The notes under the pieces were generated by a model. The model saw only the letters and a list, made by a program, of their open reading frames with translations. It had not been told where the DNA came from and did not search any database. The translations under genes were made by a program, and so were the position numbers. Positions 44,861 to 55,880 of a stretch of 64,000 nucleotides of DNA are shown here, one piece after another (position 1 is the stretch's first letter; each line of letters begins with the position of its first letter). Source of the stretch: Leptodactylus fallax (taxonomy: Eukaryota > Chordata > Amphibia > Anura > Leptodactylidae); contig CAMRHE010000067.1 of the NCBI GenBank assembly GCA_947044405.1, positions 6,081,501 through 6,145,500 on the forward strand, read 5' to 3'.

Positions 44861-46111
44861 TTAAAGGGAGTCTATCAGCATGAAAAACTTTATTAAACCA
44901 GCCACAGTGCCTTAGTGCTGTACTTTGCTGGCAGAATCTCCACTTCATTTTTATGTAAATCCCTTTTTTATTATTATGCAAATGAGACAAGAGAGTATTG
45001 GGGGCGTGTTTTACATCATGTCCTCGCTCTTTTCTCCTCCCATACAGAATGATGCCAGTGGAGTATTCACTGCCTGCTCCCGAGTCTTAAAAGTGTGAGG
45101 AACCCTGTACTGCGTCACCTACACCCAAAATAGAAGGGCTGCGACTGCAGCTGGCTTACACTGCAAACAAATGTGCATGAGCAGTACAGCGCATCTCCTA
45201 CTTTGGAGACTCGGACACTCAGGGGCAGGTGGTGGAAGATCCGCTAGCATCATTCTGGATGGGAGGGGGGATGAGCAAGATGATAATGCAGCAGCAATAC
45301 ACAGCCGATGTAAAACACTTCTGATGCACTCTTGTCTCATTTGTATAATGATGTAAAATTATCACACTCTCCCATAAAGCCCTCCATAGCGCTGCACCTC
45401 CTAACATTTCCTCCCTCACCACTACCATTGACTTGTACCCTCTGTTATTTGAATATCCCATTCTCGTCTCCAAGACTTTTCTCGAGCTGCACCGGTGCTC
45501 TGGAATGCTTTACCCCGGACAATCCGATTAATCCCCAACTACAGCAGCTTCAAACCTGCCCTAAAATCCCATCTGTTTAGGCAGGCTTATCACATGACCT
45601 GATCACATTGTTCTACACCTCTGCACAATAAGCTCACATTTCTTATCCCATTCATCCTTCCTCCTCTGTTCCTCAGAACCTGATCCCTCCATCTAGAAGT
45701 TACCTTGCACTCCACGCACTTAGTATCTATATATTCACTGATACTAGCTAGTGAGGGGCTCATACAGCTTCAGTTATATGACCTTATTTAGTAAAAGATG
45801 TCTGGACCATTGTACCAAACAAGCCCTCTGTCCTCTTGCATCCCCCCTATCTCCTCACAGAATGTAAGCTCTTGCGAGCAGGGCCCTCACTCCTATTGTT
45901 TGATATGTTAATTCTTTGTCACATTGTAATGTCTCATATTGTCTGTTCATGAACCCTCTGATTTGTTAAGTACTGCGGAATATGTTGGCGCTATAAAAAT
46001 AAAGTTATTATTATTATTAATAAAAATGGATTTACATCAAACGAGCCACAGGCATTATAAGGTACTGTGACTGGTTTAATGAGGTTTTTCTTGCTGACAG
46101 ACTCCCTTTAA
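44861..46111. repeat. TTAAAGGGAGTCTATCAG MITE split by a LINE 3' end
   Basis: It starts TTAAAGGGAGTCTATCAGCA and ends, inverted, CTGACAGACTCCCTTTAA. Arms continue with TTTATTAAACCAGCCACAGT against ACTGTGACTGGTTTAATGAG and ATGCAAATGAGACAAGAG against CTCTTGTCTCATTTGTATA. The LINE at 45357-46018 interrupts the right arm. Confidence 0.7.
45357..46018 (+). mobile_element. L2/CR1-like LINE 3' end (ORF2 C-terminus and 3' UTR)
   Basis: An open stretch at about 45456-45602 reads SHSRLQDFSRAAPVLWNALP, then TIRLIPNYSSFKPALKSHLF and RQAYHMT stop. This is the characteristic C-terminal segment of CR1/L2-type ORF2 proteins. The 3' UTR follows (AGCTCTTGCGAGCAGGGCCC, then TGCGGAATATGTTGGCGCTA) and ends in (ATT)n. 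The 3' tail shares TGCGGAATATG-TGGCGCTATA with the SINE, suggesting that this LINE could mobilise the SINE. 5'-truncated, non-autonomous. Confidence 0.7.
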
Positions 46112-47140
46112 AGAACCTGACAGACCCCTATAGTTTTACAAATGAGCAGACCCTCCTACTTTATTTGTTCTTGATTTTTTTTTTTTTTAATCTGTGGCCT
46201 ATCCTTAGGATAGACTATAAATATCTGATCTGTGGAGCACCAAGAGTCGGCCTCCACATAGATCAGCTGTTTGGAGATGCTTCCAGTAGGTTTACTATAC
46301 CGTGCAGGGAGCTGGAAGCAGTCAGGCGTGTACAATGGCGAGGCACCAGTACTGCAGTTTAGGTTCCATTGAAGTCAATGGGAGTTGACCTACAGTTTCT
46401 GCGCCCGGCCTCTATACAAGGTGCAGAAAAAAAAAATAAATCATGGACAATTCCTTTAATAAACTTGAAGGGTTTGCTCTTTTCTAGAGCTATATGGGTC
46501 TGTAAGGTGACTTAAAGGAGTCTGAAAAGTTTTTTGATCTTTACTGCCAAAATTCCCTGCCACATTTTTATGTTTTTATTTTCAAAAACATTTTTTTGAC
46601 TACATGAAAAAATACAAAACATGTCACTGCTTCAAGGATTTGGGACACCTGTAATGTTGGTGGACACAGCATGTCAATGTCATTTAACACCACAGTGTGG
46701 CTTCTATCTCCTCCAGTACATCTGGTAAGCACACAGAGCACTTTGGGAGGTAATCTTGTCATAGGTATTTAGGTGGCTTATACCTTTAGAAAATGTGAGA
46801 TCCATTACAAAAGGTTATGAAATATAATGTGTAAACAAGTGCATGGAGGTAAAATGGTGGGTTTACGCTTATTTTTAATTCTACAATCCCCATGGTTCAT
46901 GGTTGTATATTCACAGTCTTTGGCTGGGGTAAGTCACCAGATTGTCCTGTGATAAGGTATGCCTGGGTATACAATATGTTCTCACACATGCAAGTGAATA
47001 TTATTACAGACAAGCCTAATGTATTGTCATATATAGGAGTTATAAATGAAAGGGGTATTTCAATTGTTTAAGGTCATGGCAACATGGTGTATAGATCAGC
47101 AATGGACTGTTGCTTAGAGGTGGGTATCATTAAGTAAAAT
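46112..47140. other. No gene; one MITE-like patch
   Basis: About 46170-46460 has CTGTGGCCTATCCTTAGGATA and GACAATTCCTTTAA, a decayed TTAAAGGGG-type MITE. The rest is low-copy DNA with nothing recognised. Confidence 0.4.
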
Positions 47141-47340
47141 TAAAGGGTAGCTCAGTGGTTAGCTCTGTAGCCTTGCAGTACTAAAGTCCTAGGTTCAAAG
47201 ACAACATGTGCAAATATTTTGCATGGGGGTAACTCTGGTTTCCTCCCACACTTCAAAGACAAACTGGTAGGGAACTTAGATTGTATGGGACAGTGTCTGT
47301 GGAATAAGATGGTGCTATGTATGTAAGCAAAATAAATAAA
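47141..47340 (+). mobile_element. tRNA-derived SINE, degenerate copy
   Basis: GGTAGCTCAGTGGTTAGCTC (A box) survives, the B box is damaged (AGGTTCAAAGAC), and the body CCCACACTTCAAAGACAAAC and AATAAATAAAT tail are recognisable. Shorter than the copies at 30283 and 51530. Confidence 0.7.
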
Positions 47341-47960
47341 TATCCTATTTTAAAAAAATATGGGCCAAATAACAGTTTGCAATACCAAGCACAGTCACTA
47401 TACAATGGGGGGAATTTACTCTTCTCTCTACGCCTAGTGTCATAGCTCATGCACACATATTCGGATGTAAAAAAGATCGTCATTCATCAGACCAGCCCAC
47501 CTTCTTCCATTGTTTCATAGATCGGTTTTGATGCTCACAAGCCAATTGCAACTGCTTTCGACAATGGAGAGGGGTTAGCATGGGCACGAATGAGTCTTGG
47601 ATGCCCATGACTATGTCGCGGGTTCACCAGGTGTCCTCCCTTAGGGCAATTTTGTTGTGTACTAACCAACTCATACTGGAAACACCCCCAGGACCTGACA
47701 TCTTGGAAATACTCTGAACCAGTCATCTAAACATTACAGTTTGGCAACAATTATATAAATATCACATCAGAACTCAAGAGGAAAAAAATGAAAAACAATT
47801 ATTGTGTTAACCCCTTGGTGTCATGTTACATGCCTTTTTCCTACTTAGCATATTAAAAAAAAATAGACAATAAAACAAATATTAACGGTATCACAACTTT
47901 GGCAAAAGGGCGAAAAAAAAAGAAATCACCTTACTTCTCCAAAATCAGAAACACAAAAAT
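47341..47960. other. No gene recognised
   Basis: No exon, RNA gene or clear repeat could be identified. Confidence 0.35.
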
Positions 47961-48080
47961 GTAAGGCTGAGGCCCCACTTTGCGGAAACGCAGCTTTTTT
48001 TGTTGCAGATTTTGCTGCATCTTTTTGAGCCAAAGCCAAGAATGGCTACAAAGAAATGGGAAATATTTAAGAGGTATGGT
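47961..48080. repeat. Half of a family 1 foldback MITE
   Basis: AGGCCCCACTTTGCGGAAAC, TTGCAGATTTTGCTGCATC, GAGCCAAAGCCAAGAATGGC and AATGGGAAATATTTAAG match the left half of 5265-5495. The right arm is missing. Confidence 0.6.
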
Positions 48081-48402
48081 TCATGTTCATGCAGCCTTAA
48101 AGCGGGCTTCTTGGCTCTAGTTGTGGATATGTTAGGGTTAACCAGGTATGATTTTGCCCTCAAGATGGGCCTGTTTACTCTCCTCACTACTTGGGGTGAG
48201 GAGACTCGATGTTTGGAGAGCAGACCCCATCAGTGTCACGTGGTACAGACCCGGTCCTTCACCGCGGTCATGTGAGCAGTAACATCGTATACAGCCCTAT
48301 AGGAATGAGCCGCTCGCCTAGCTACTTTTTTTTTTGTTTTTGTTTTTCAACAATGCTTTATTAAACACTTCAATACAAGCAAACAACAGCCTGGCTGACC
48401 AG

Positions 48403-48525
48403 TGACGTCATTACGCAGCAGGAAGACATGTGATTGACACAGCTCTGCTCCAACCAGAGGTGGAGGATTCTTGCCGGTAGCGACCAATGTACTGAACAGA
48501 TTGAGCCGGGTTGCTGGGGGCGGGA
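48403..48525 (+). promoter_or_regulatory. ube3c: Proposed ube3c promoter
   Basis: This is a locally CpG-richer stretch about 9.4 kb upstream of the start codon. It contains a perfect cAMP-response element TGACGTCA (48403-48410), a CCAAT box (GACCAATG, about 48481-48488) and a GC box followed by an ETS-like site (GGGGCGGGACTTCCG, about 48516-48530). This is a housekeeping layout without TATA. Assignment to ube3c rests on orientation and on the splice donor just downstream, not on transcript data. Confidence 0.45.
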
Positions 48526-48599
48526 CTTCCGTTGTCAAGGGAAATGTCCGGAGCTGCTGCTGTTTTTGTTGCTGAGTGGTGCCCGGTCTGAGCTCCCAG
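48526..48599 (+). other. ube3c: Proposed non-coding first exon of ube3c
   Basis: Downstream of the GC box a GC-rich segment ends AGCTCCCAG followed by GTAACG, a good splice donor at 48600. Because the coding exon at 57872 has a clear splice acceptor upstream of its ATG, a separate 5' UTR exon must exist, and this is the best candidate seen. The transcription start is not defined. Confidence 0.35.
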
Positions 48600-48810
48600 G
48601 TAACGAGTCACTTGTCACAGTGCAGGGGAGAAGGGACCAGTGGGGACAGGCCGGTGTGTAGGCTGCACATAGAGAACCCTGCGGTGTCAGGCATATTGCA
48701 GCACGTCGTATAGTAAAGATTTCCTTGTTATGTATCTCTGCTGCTGAGTCATATGTGACAGGGAAACCCCTAAGTCCCCTTAATATAGGAATAACCACTC
48801 TAGTAAGGGG

Positions 48811-48832
48811 TGACGTCATGGAGATGACGTCA
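48811..48832. promoter_or_regulatory. Tandem perfect CRE pair
   Basis: TGACGTCA at 48811-48818 and again at 48825-48832, start to start 14 bp, about 210 bp downstream of the proposed first exon. With 48403 this gives three perfect 8-bp CRE palindromes within 430 bp, a possible CREB/ATF control region. Confidence 0.5.
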
Positions 48833-48869
48833 CTGCTGCTCTAGCCTTTGTTCTTTCCTAGCAGCCAGT

Positions 48870-49894
48870 GTGCAGTAGCCATTGGCATCCTTCTGTCATC
48901 TCTGATTAAAGATGATGCCTTTATTGCTTTGCTTATTGCATTAGTGATGTTACTGTTGTTTATTTTCCTGTAATAGTTTGATGATGTCACTAGGGTTGAT
49001 ATGTATCAACCTTGGCGCTTTCATTGGAGGGTTATGTAAAAGTTTGCGATTTGTGCCAAATGCAATAGAGTATAAGAAGCGGGCTGTGATCTGATGTCAT
49101 GTGTGTTGTGACTGCGGTATATGATGTCATCTTTGACACCAGTTTTACAGCAGAATGAAATTACTTTGCTGGATGTGTTACCTTATCTGTAAAGGTCCAA
49201 CCAGGTCCCAGTGTGGTTTCGAGCTGTTTCTGGTTATGCGTATGGTACCCGGTGCCAGCGGCAATTTTTTTTGTACTTATACCAGCGACAGGACACGACA
49301 GCCACAAGTTGTGTGATGGTTGTGCCGGGGTTGTTCTTATTTACACACATCTAATTGGAGAAGTAGCTAAAAGAGCTGTCAAAAGTTGCATCCTGTGAGT
49401 GAAATTGTGCGATCCTAAATCCCGGTGGTATATCTAGTCATTAAGACATCAGTACATATTGTGGGAAAGCTTCTTTGGCCATATGCACACACTCCAGATT
49501 TGGGAGTGGAATCTGGGCCTCAATCCTGGGAGATTCCACTGATGCTCAACAACTAATGCAAGTGACTGGTGTGTTTTATTTATACCCTGTTCACATGCAG
49601 CAGAAAAATGAATGCACTGCAGATTTCAAAGAGGACTTTATGTCTGTTTTAGGCCGAAGCCCCATGTGGTGTAAATGCCGCGGCAAAAAACGCAGCCCCT
49701 GCAAAGTGGATGGGATTCTAGCAAATCACATCCACATATTGCAGAAACATACTAACAGCGATTTCCAAAAACTACGCAGGGCCTTAGCCTTAAAGGGGTT
49801 TTCTGGGACTTATAAATTGATAACCTATCCTAAGGGTAGGTCATCCATTAAAGATTGGCAGGGATCTGACATCTGGGCCTCAACCGACTAGGCT
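48870..49894. other. ube3c intron 1 (proposed), 5' part
   Basis: No exon was recognised. About 49640-49790 (GGCCGAAGCCCCATGTGGTG, CGGCAAAAAACGCAGC) is a family 1-related MITE. 49793 starts a TTAAAGGGG-type fragment. Confidence 0.35.
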
Positions 49895-50105
49895 GGGCTC
49901 ACATCTGTGTTAGAGACACCATCACAGAAAGCGCTGAAGATCGGCTGAGAGAAAAGTCTTACATGGAGGATTTTTCTCCCCACTACTTTAAGATTGAAAA
50001 TGGCAGACACTTAGTAGACCCAATTATGATTAATGGGGTCCATTGGTGTCTATGTGTGACTGCTGTTTTAGCGGTCCACATCGCAAGTGTGAAGCTAGCG
50101 TCAGC
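49895..50105. repeat. Family 2-like foldback MITE
   Basis: GGCTGGGCTCACATCTGTGT is mirrored by CGCAAGTGTGAAGCTAGCGT. The interior has ATTAATGGGGTCCATTGGTG, as in the other family 2 elements. Confidence 0.5.
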
Positions 50106-50264
50106 TGTCTGGTTCAGCACTTACTAAACACAGCGCTGTACATTTTTGCATGGCATCACAGCTCAGCCCATTCACTTGAATAGGACTGAGCTATGATCAG
50201 GCCATGTGACCGATGAACGCTGCCAGTAGGTCATCAATTTTAAATCCCTGGAAAACCCACCAAG

Positions 50265-50565
50265 GCTAAGGTCCCACGTAGCGAATCGTAGCTAAAAAAG
50301 CATAGCAAAAAGAAACGCAGTGAAAACGCATTGTGTTTTTTCTGCAGCATTTTTCATTGAGTTTTTGCTGCTTTTTTCCTCTCCCCCCCCCTAAAATTAA
50401 TATGCTGCGTTTTTAAAAAACCCTCCCATTTTTGAAAAAAGCAGCTTTTCCGCTGCTGCGTTTTTTTCAGCAATTTGTAGCTGAGATTAACCAAATTCAC
50501 TTTGCTGGTATTGGAAAATGCAGCAGTTTTTTTCTGCAGCAACCAAACATGGGGCTTAAGCCTAA
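50265..50565. repeat. Foldback MITE with TGCGTTTTTT core
   Basis: GGCTAAGGTCCCACGTAGCG is mirrored by AAACATGGGGCTTAAGCCTA. The interior has AGCAGCTTTTCCGCTGCTGC and CATTTTTCATTGAGTTTTTG. Related to family 1 ends. Confidence 0.5.
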
Positions 50566-50569
50566 GGGT

Positions 50570-50845
50570 GGGTTCTCACTACTGTTGTTAGGGTAAGAAG
50601 AGGAATTCTTCTTCATTTTCCTCCGTGGTCCAGCCACGACGGGTTCACATTGTGGCTTTTCGCTGCTGATTTAATGGACCTAATCAGCAGGGACTCCCAA
50701 GCTGCGGAATCTGCAGCAAGATTGAGCAGGACGCTGCAATCTCTGCCTCCCGTTGAAAACAATGGAGGCAGAATCTGCCACGGATTTGGGGGCGGAATCC
50801 ACGCCAAAATCCGTGGTAGGTTCCTTCATGTGATCCTACCCTTAG
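50570..50845. repeat. MITE (CCTAAGGGTGGGTTCTCAC)
   Basis: The left CTAAGGGTGGGTTC and right CATGTGATCCTACCCTTAG are inverted. The interior has CTCTGCCTCCCGTTG against AATGGAGGCAGAATC. Same type as 6790-7070 and 51955-52650. Confidence 0.5.
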
Positions 50846-51529
50846 TGTACGTTTTTGTTGTCTGTCATAGGATGAAAGCAAGAGATGATATTTCTTTAGT
50901 TTTGTAACGGAAGAAAAAGTCCTGCATGTCTTTTTCTTCCGTCTTTCTTCCGTCATGTTTTTTTTTTACATTGTGGTGAATGCAGACTGACACCAGAGGG
51001 GGCTTTGTCTGCATCTGTTACTTAATGTCCATTGCTCTCATCCTGTGAAGAATGAGAGCAACAGACCTTCACAACGGTAGTGTGAACCCGCCCTGACAGT
51101 TACTTGTAATCCCTAGGAAATAATTCTGGAGAATTGCCTTGTTCCTCTGTTATTCCTCCTTAACATTTCTGAATAAAATGATAACTGGGTGTTACCAGTG
51201 TCTTGTCTAATTTACTGAGGCATAACAGAGGATCCTCACTACACATAGTTATAGGAAAAGGTATTGTAGATTTTTTATGTTATGGGGAATGCAAGTTACT
51301 AAGACAGACATGTTTCGGAGAGGTGACAATCTCTTTATAGGTCACAATAGGTTCAGTATGCAGCAGATTCTATTTGGAAAAGTCTTAGCCCTATAGAATG
51401 ACAGTAAGCACAATGAATGTACTGATCTACTGCTGAAATCTGAGTTTGTCTAGGGTTTCCATTTGCCATTGGCGAATCTAATACTTGTGAACTTGTGCTT
51501 TAGCCACGTAGGCCTAGTCTTATGGGGTA

Positions 51530-51803
51530 GCATGGTGGCTCAGTGGTTAGCACTGCAGCCTTGCAGCGCTGGAGTCCTGGGTTCGAATCCTGCCATGGGC
51601 AACATCTGCAAGGAGTTTGTATGTTCTCCCCCGTGTTTGCGTGGGTTTCCTCCGGGTACTCCGGTTTCCTCCCACACTCCAAAGACATACTGATAGGGAA
51701 TGTAGATTGTGAGCCCTATATGGGGACAGTGACTGACAATGTCTGTAAAGCGCTGCAGAATATGATGGTGCTATATAAGCAAGCATAATAAATAAAATAA
51801 TAA
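51530..51803 (+). mobile_element. tRNA-derived SINE, best-preserved copy
   Basis: A perfect 10-bp target duplication TTATGGGGTA flanks it (51520-51529 and 51804-51813). The tRNA-like head has an A box TGGCTCAGTGG (about 51536-51546) and B box GGTTCGAATCC (51580-51590), which would serve RNA polymerase III. The body and AATAAATAAAATAAT tail follow. The clean duplication indicates a fairly young insertion in the proposed ube3c intron 1. Confidence 0.85.
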
Positions 51804-51954
51804 TTATGGGGTAACATTTTCTCACTAAGCCAATAGCTACATTGAAGGTACTGCCATGCTTGTCATTGTCATAGAGGCCACATATAGATATACATAAATA
51901 GACTATTTTTTTATTATTATCACTGTTGAGATCTCTGCTTGTAGTCTATGAATT

Positions 51955-52650
51955 GAAACTTAAAGGGTATTTTCACACGGATGGATTTGAGGCGGGTATC
52001 TGCCTCATTCCTCTTCATTTTCCTCCACTGATCAGGCCCAGATGAATGGGCCTAAGCAGCAGGATGTTCTGAGCTGCGGAGTAAGGGTGGGTTCACACCT
52101 GCACTTGAGTCCGTCCGCTGCCAATCCGAGTGAAAATCTTGGGAAACAGGATAGGCATCGGATACCAACAGGTTAGCGACGCATTGGTTAAAAACCCATT
52201 CATTTGAATAGGTTTTTAAAGCAATGCGCGGGTGTGCGCTTACACCCTCTGCGCTGCGAATCCAGTTTTTTCGTTGGAGACAAAGTCGGACATGCAGGAC
52301 TTTGTGTCTGACGAAAAAAAACGGCTTCGCGGCGCAGAGGGTGTAAGCGCACACCCGCGCATTGCTTTAAAAACCCATTCAAATGAATGGGTTTTTAACC
52401 AATGCTTCGCTAACCTGTCGGTATCCGATGCCTATCCTGTTTCCCAAGATTTTCACTCGGATTGGCAGCGGACGGACTGAAGCGCAGGTGTGCACCCACC
52501 CTCAGCGGCAAGGACAAGCAGAACGCTTATTTTTTCAGCATCCTGCTCCAATCTCTGCCTCCCATTGAATACAGTGTGATGTAGAATAGAATGATGGCGG
52601 AATCTGCTGCTGATTTTGAGTTGGAATCCACTGTGTGAACGGGCCCTAAA
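51955..52650. repeat. MITE interrupted by a 420-bp palindrome
   Basis: The left CTTAAAGGGTATTTTCACAC and right GTGTGAACGGGCCCTAAATG are inverted, with TTTGAGGCGGGTATCTGCCT and GGCGGAATCTGCTGCTGATT inside. The palindromic element at 52084-52503 divides it. Confidence 0.55.
52084..52503. repeat. 420-bp near-perfect palindrome (foldback MITE, family 6)
   Basis: It begins AGGGTGGGTTCACACCTGC and ends GCAGGTGTGCACCCACCCT. The arms, about 200 bp each, match almost base for base, including GAGGGTGTAAGCGCACACCC and AAAACCCATTCAAATGAATG, with a short centre near 52290. Both strands therefore give similar spurious reading frames. A more diverged copy lies at 63640-63935. Confidence 0.85.
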
Positions 52651-52944
52651 TGTTTACTTTCAGAGGATTGGATAACATAGTTTAGCAGTTTAGATAAGTA
52701 GAGGGTAACTATACCAATCCAAGGAGACTTATAAAGTTGTATACCCAGAGGTTGCACTACATTTTTTTTTTCGGCAGAGTAAAAATACTTCTCTTACCAT
52801 TTTTGAAGAGTATTTGTAGCCAAGGAGGAATACTGAACATGCAGTAATGCAAATAATAATATGAGGCATATATAATGTTTAGACGATGGTAGTTGTGCAG
52901 GGAAGCCTTTACTATAACTGTCCTCCACCTAGAAATAGCAGATT

Positions 52945-53130
52945 AAGGCCAGGGCCCCACATTGTGAAAACGCAACATTTTGGCTGTGGCAGAGATGCCA
53001 CGGCAAAAAACGCTGCGTTTTACAGTACCCTCAAAGTAGATGGGATTCTGGCTAATGCCATCCACACATTGCAGAAAAAAATCTGCAGCGGAAAATCTGC
53101 AATTTCAAAAGCGCTTGTATTTTTGTAAAT
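52945..53130. repeat. Family 1-related MITE fragment
   Basis: GGCCAGGGCCCCACATTGTG, AACGCTGCGTTTTACAGTAC and AAAATCTGCAATTTC are words of the family 1 arms. The right end is not clear. Confidence 0.4.
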
Positions 53131-53584
53131 TGCAGCATGTCAATTATACCTACAGAATTGCTGGGGATTTCCATATATATTAGGTATAATGGGGACAGAG
53201 AATCAGCAGAGGAAAACTCAAACTCAGAACTCAATTTTTTTTTTTTTTTTTAACACTCTGGACCCCGCTGATCGTGACATCTTTACTGTTTACATTGCAC
53301 ATTTTTTCATAGTGGCCATGTGATGTAGTAACAGGCTTGTTCCATCCACTTCTAAGGCTGTAATTACATTACACATCCGATATCAAACTGACCCTGTGCA
53401 GTGTAAACATTGAAGAGATCGAGCACCGTGACCCCTTCAGTGGGGGTCCTGGGTGTTGGACCTCCACTGTTATTGATTACCTATCCTAAAATAGCCAAAG
53501 GGGGTGAATTGAACTTTTATATATTTGATAAAAAAAAAAAATTCTTATTTTTATTATTTAAAAATTTTTTGGTCATTGTGTAGA

Positions 53585-53955
53585 TGAGGTTTGTTATATG
53601 TACTTTAACAGTGGCAGTGTTATATACTGCAAAATAGCTGAATTCCTGGTGCCAGAGATATTGATGCCAAAACTAATATCATTGCACTGTCAGAGGGGCA
53701 GGCCTTAGAGCTGAGCGCCATCACTGGGCTGTGAGGAATTCCCAAACCCCTGTCCAGTCCCACGGTCCTTACAGCCTAGAATGGCGCTGAGCTGTAAGTC
53801 CTGTCCTTGTGACAGGGATATTACTGCCAAAACTAACGGCACTGATAACTCTGCAACCAGGGCACAGACCCGCAAAGCTGAGAGTGCACTGAATTCAGCT
53901 TTTTAGTGGTATATAATACCGCCAATGTCAGACATGAAAGGTCCTCTTTAAATCT
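53585..53955. repeat. Foldback MITE, family 5, copy 2
   Basis: It shares GTGTTATATACTGC, GATGCCAAAACTAA, CATCACTGGGCTGTGAGGAA, GCCAAAACTAACGGCACTGA and TAGTGGTATATAATACCG with 39435-39885 in the same order, and ends GAAAGGTCCTCTTTAA. Confidence 0.65.
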
Positions 53956-54027
53956 CATGCGCTTTGCTGGTACTTTACAAACTTCAAGAATTCGGCCATC
54001 AATTTCATGGTGGAGATGTGGGCATAG

Positions 54028-54298
54028 TCTTAGGCTAGGTTTACATCTGCATCATACTCTCTGTTCGAGATTCCGCTATAGAAACTGCTGAAAATTGGCG
54101 GAGAGAAAAGTCCTGCACAATGCACTTTTCTCTCTATCGGTTCCAGTATAAAAACAGCGGAAACCTGACGGACCCCATTATAGTCTATGGGTTTTGCGGG
54201 TAACCACTGTTTTAGCGAAGGCCTCTCCGTCGTTCGGGTCCCCTGGCGGACCTGAGTAAAGGAGAGCCCAGTGCAGGTGTGAACCTAGCCTTAGTGCT
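54028..54298. repeat. Foldback MITE, family 2, further copy
   Basis: It starts TTAGGCTAGGTTTACATCTG and ends GCAGGTGTGAACCTAGCCTTA-like sequence in inverse. The interior has CCCATTATAGTCTATGGG, as at 9282-9560. Confidence 0.65.
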
Positions 54299-54540
54299 TA
54301 TTCACATTTTAGGCCTGCATTTGTTTTCCTCCGTGTTTTTCATTGAGTTCTTGCTGCATTTTCCTCTGTGTATTTTCTTTCCCTATTAAATCTATGGGGA
54401 AACCCTCCCGACCCCTGAGTATTATAAGCGGAAGCCCAGGTGGGGTGATCAAACATAAAAAATAGTGTTACTCACGTCTCCTGGGCTCTGGCGCATCTCC
54501 CTGCTGCCTTCGGGTCTTCTGACTGACGCCAGAGACTGCT

Positions 54541-54780
54541 GAGGCCCAATCGCTGCCGCTGAGGCCCAATCGCTGCCGCTGAGGCCCAATCGCTGCCGCT
54601 GAGGCCCAATCTCTGCCGCTGAGGCCCAATCTCTGCCGCTGAGGCCCAATCTCTGCCGCTGAGGCCCAATCTCTGCCGCTGAGGCCCAATCTCTGCCGCT
54701 GAGGCCCAATCGCTGCCGCTGAGGCCCATCGCTGCCGCTGAGGCCCAATCGCTGCCGCTGAGGCCCAATCGCTGCCTCAG
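54541..54780. repeat. 20-bp GC-rich minisatellite, 12 units
   Basis: The unit GAGGCCCAATCGCTGCCGCT has a CGCTGCC/CTCTGCC variant in the middle units and one 19-bp unit at 54721. Arrangement: three C-type, five T-type, then C-type units. Three units (60 bp) make 20 codons, so the frames stay open on the minus strand. Intronic if the gene model is right. Confidence 0.95.
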
Positions 54781-54949
54781 AGGTCCCTGCCGTCAGAGAA
54801 CAGGGAGTTGCACCAAAGCACAGGAGAGGTGAGTAACACTGTTGAAGAGATACCAGAGTATAATAATAGCAGTTCCGATTCGGACGTGTTTGGTCCGAAC
54901 GAAACTGCAAATATTGTAATAACCAAACTGAAATAACCGGCATAAACAG

Positions 54950-55760
54950 AATGACATCGGTTATCCAGGTTGACGTTTGGGTCCGGTTATTTTTTGAGTA
55001 TTCGCCCAGCCCTAGTCACAGTTCTGTATAAAAGGGACGTGTCAATAAGCTCTTAGGCTAAGTTTCCTTCTCGCAGTCTTTGGCAGTGTTTCTATTGAAG
55101 TGGTTGGGGGGGGTTAAAATGCTGCGGTTCGATGTTAAAGTCAATAGGAAAATATGTCTACATACGTCACATTCTGATTTGGTCCGTTTTTAGAGTAGGA
55201 ATCACTGGACTGAAATGCTGCAGAATATCTGTAGAGAATTTTGATGCAGAAAATCTGCTGGATTTTTACCGTAGCAGCAAAGTAGATGAGATTTTAAGAA
55301 ATCAGATCCACACGCTCCGCACGGTTTTTTAAATCTACAGAATGTCCATTTTATCCTGTGGATTTTCAGCAATGCAAAGGGGAAAATGTGGCAAATCGGC
55401 AGGATATCTGCACTGAAAAACACAGTTTTTTCTATTGCTGTTGCCCAGCTTCAGTCCTGTGGGAACATACCCTTAGGCTAAATCCACACACTGTAAACAC
55501 TGTAGATTTTCTGAAGCAAAATCTGGTGATTTTTGCAGCCCCAACTCCCCCACCCCTTTTTTTAAGGTTAAAATTCAAGGGTAAAACCATGTCACAAGTC
55601 ACTTCACACACCATGTGGACCCAGCCTTAGAGTTATTGGTGCAGCTTGCTCTAGGTATGGCATTTTTTCGGCTTCTCCATCGTCTTCTCTCTAGAAGTTC
55701 CTGACAAAAAAAGCTTGTAAAAAAATACACAAAATAACAACTTCTGCTAAAACTTTGTGA
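54950..55760. other. No gene; MITE-like fragments
   Basis: TTAGGCTAAGTTTCCTTCTC near 55053 and ACATACCCTTAGGCTAAATC near 55468 mark diverged MITEs of the general family 1/2 type, ending near 55630 (GGACCCAGCCTTAG). No exon was recognised. Confidence 0.35.
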
Positions 55761-55880
55761 AAAACCAGGGCTGTGGTGTCAGTAGACCAAACCTCCGACT
55801 CTGACTCCTCTTTGTTTCCACAGACTGACTTGGACTCCTGCTCTAAATCTGACTCCTTCATCAATGGCCGACATCCATGG
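55761..55880. repeat. Dispersed repeat fragment rich in GACTCC
   Basis: ACCAGGGCTGTGGTGTCAGT, CTCCGACTCTGACTCCTC and CAGACTGACTTGGACTCC form a short imprecise GACTCC-rich segment, similar to a repeat type I know from vertebrate genomes. Class not assigned. Confidence 0.35.

Noticed and set aside
49475..49891. 138-codon plus-strand frame as a possible exon
   Set aside because: It spans parts of two MITE fragments and shows no known domain.
52052..52568. Matching open frames on both strands starting MCAYTLCAA
   Set aside because: They are the two arms of one palindrome read from either side, not genes.
54449..54943. 164-codon minus-strand frame with QRQRLGLSG repeats
   Set aside because: By-product of the 20-bp minisatellite; all frames are open there.
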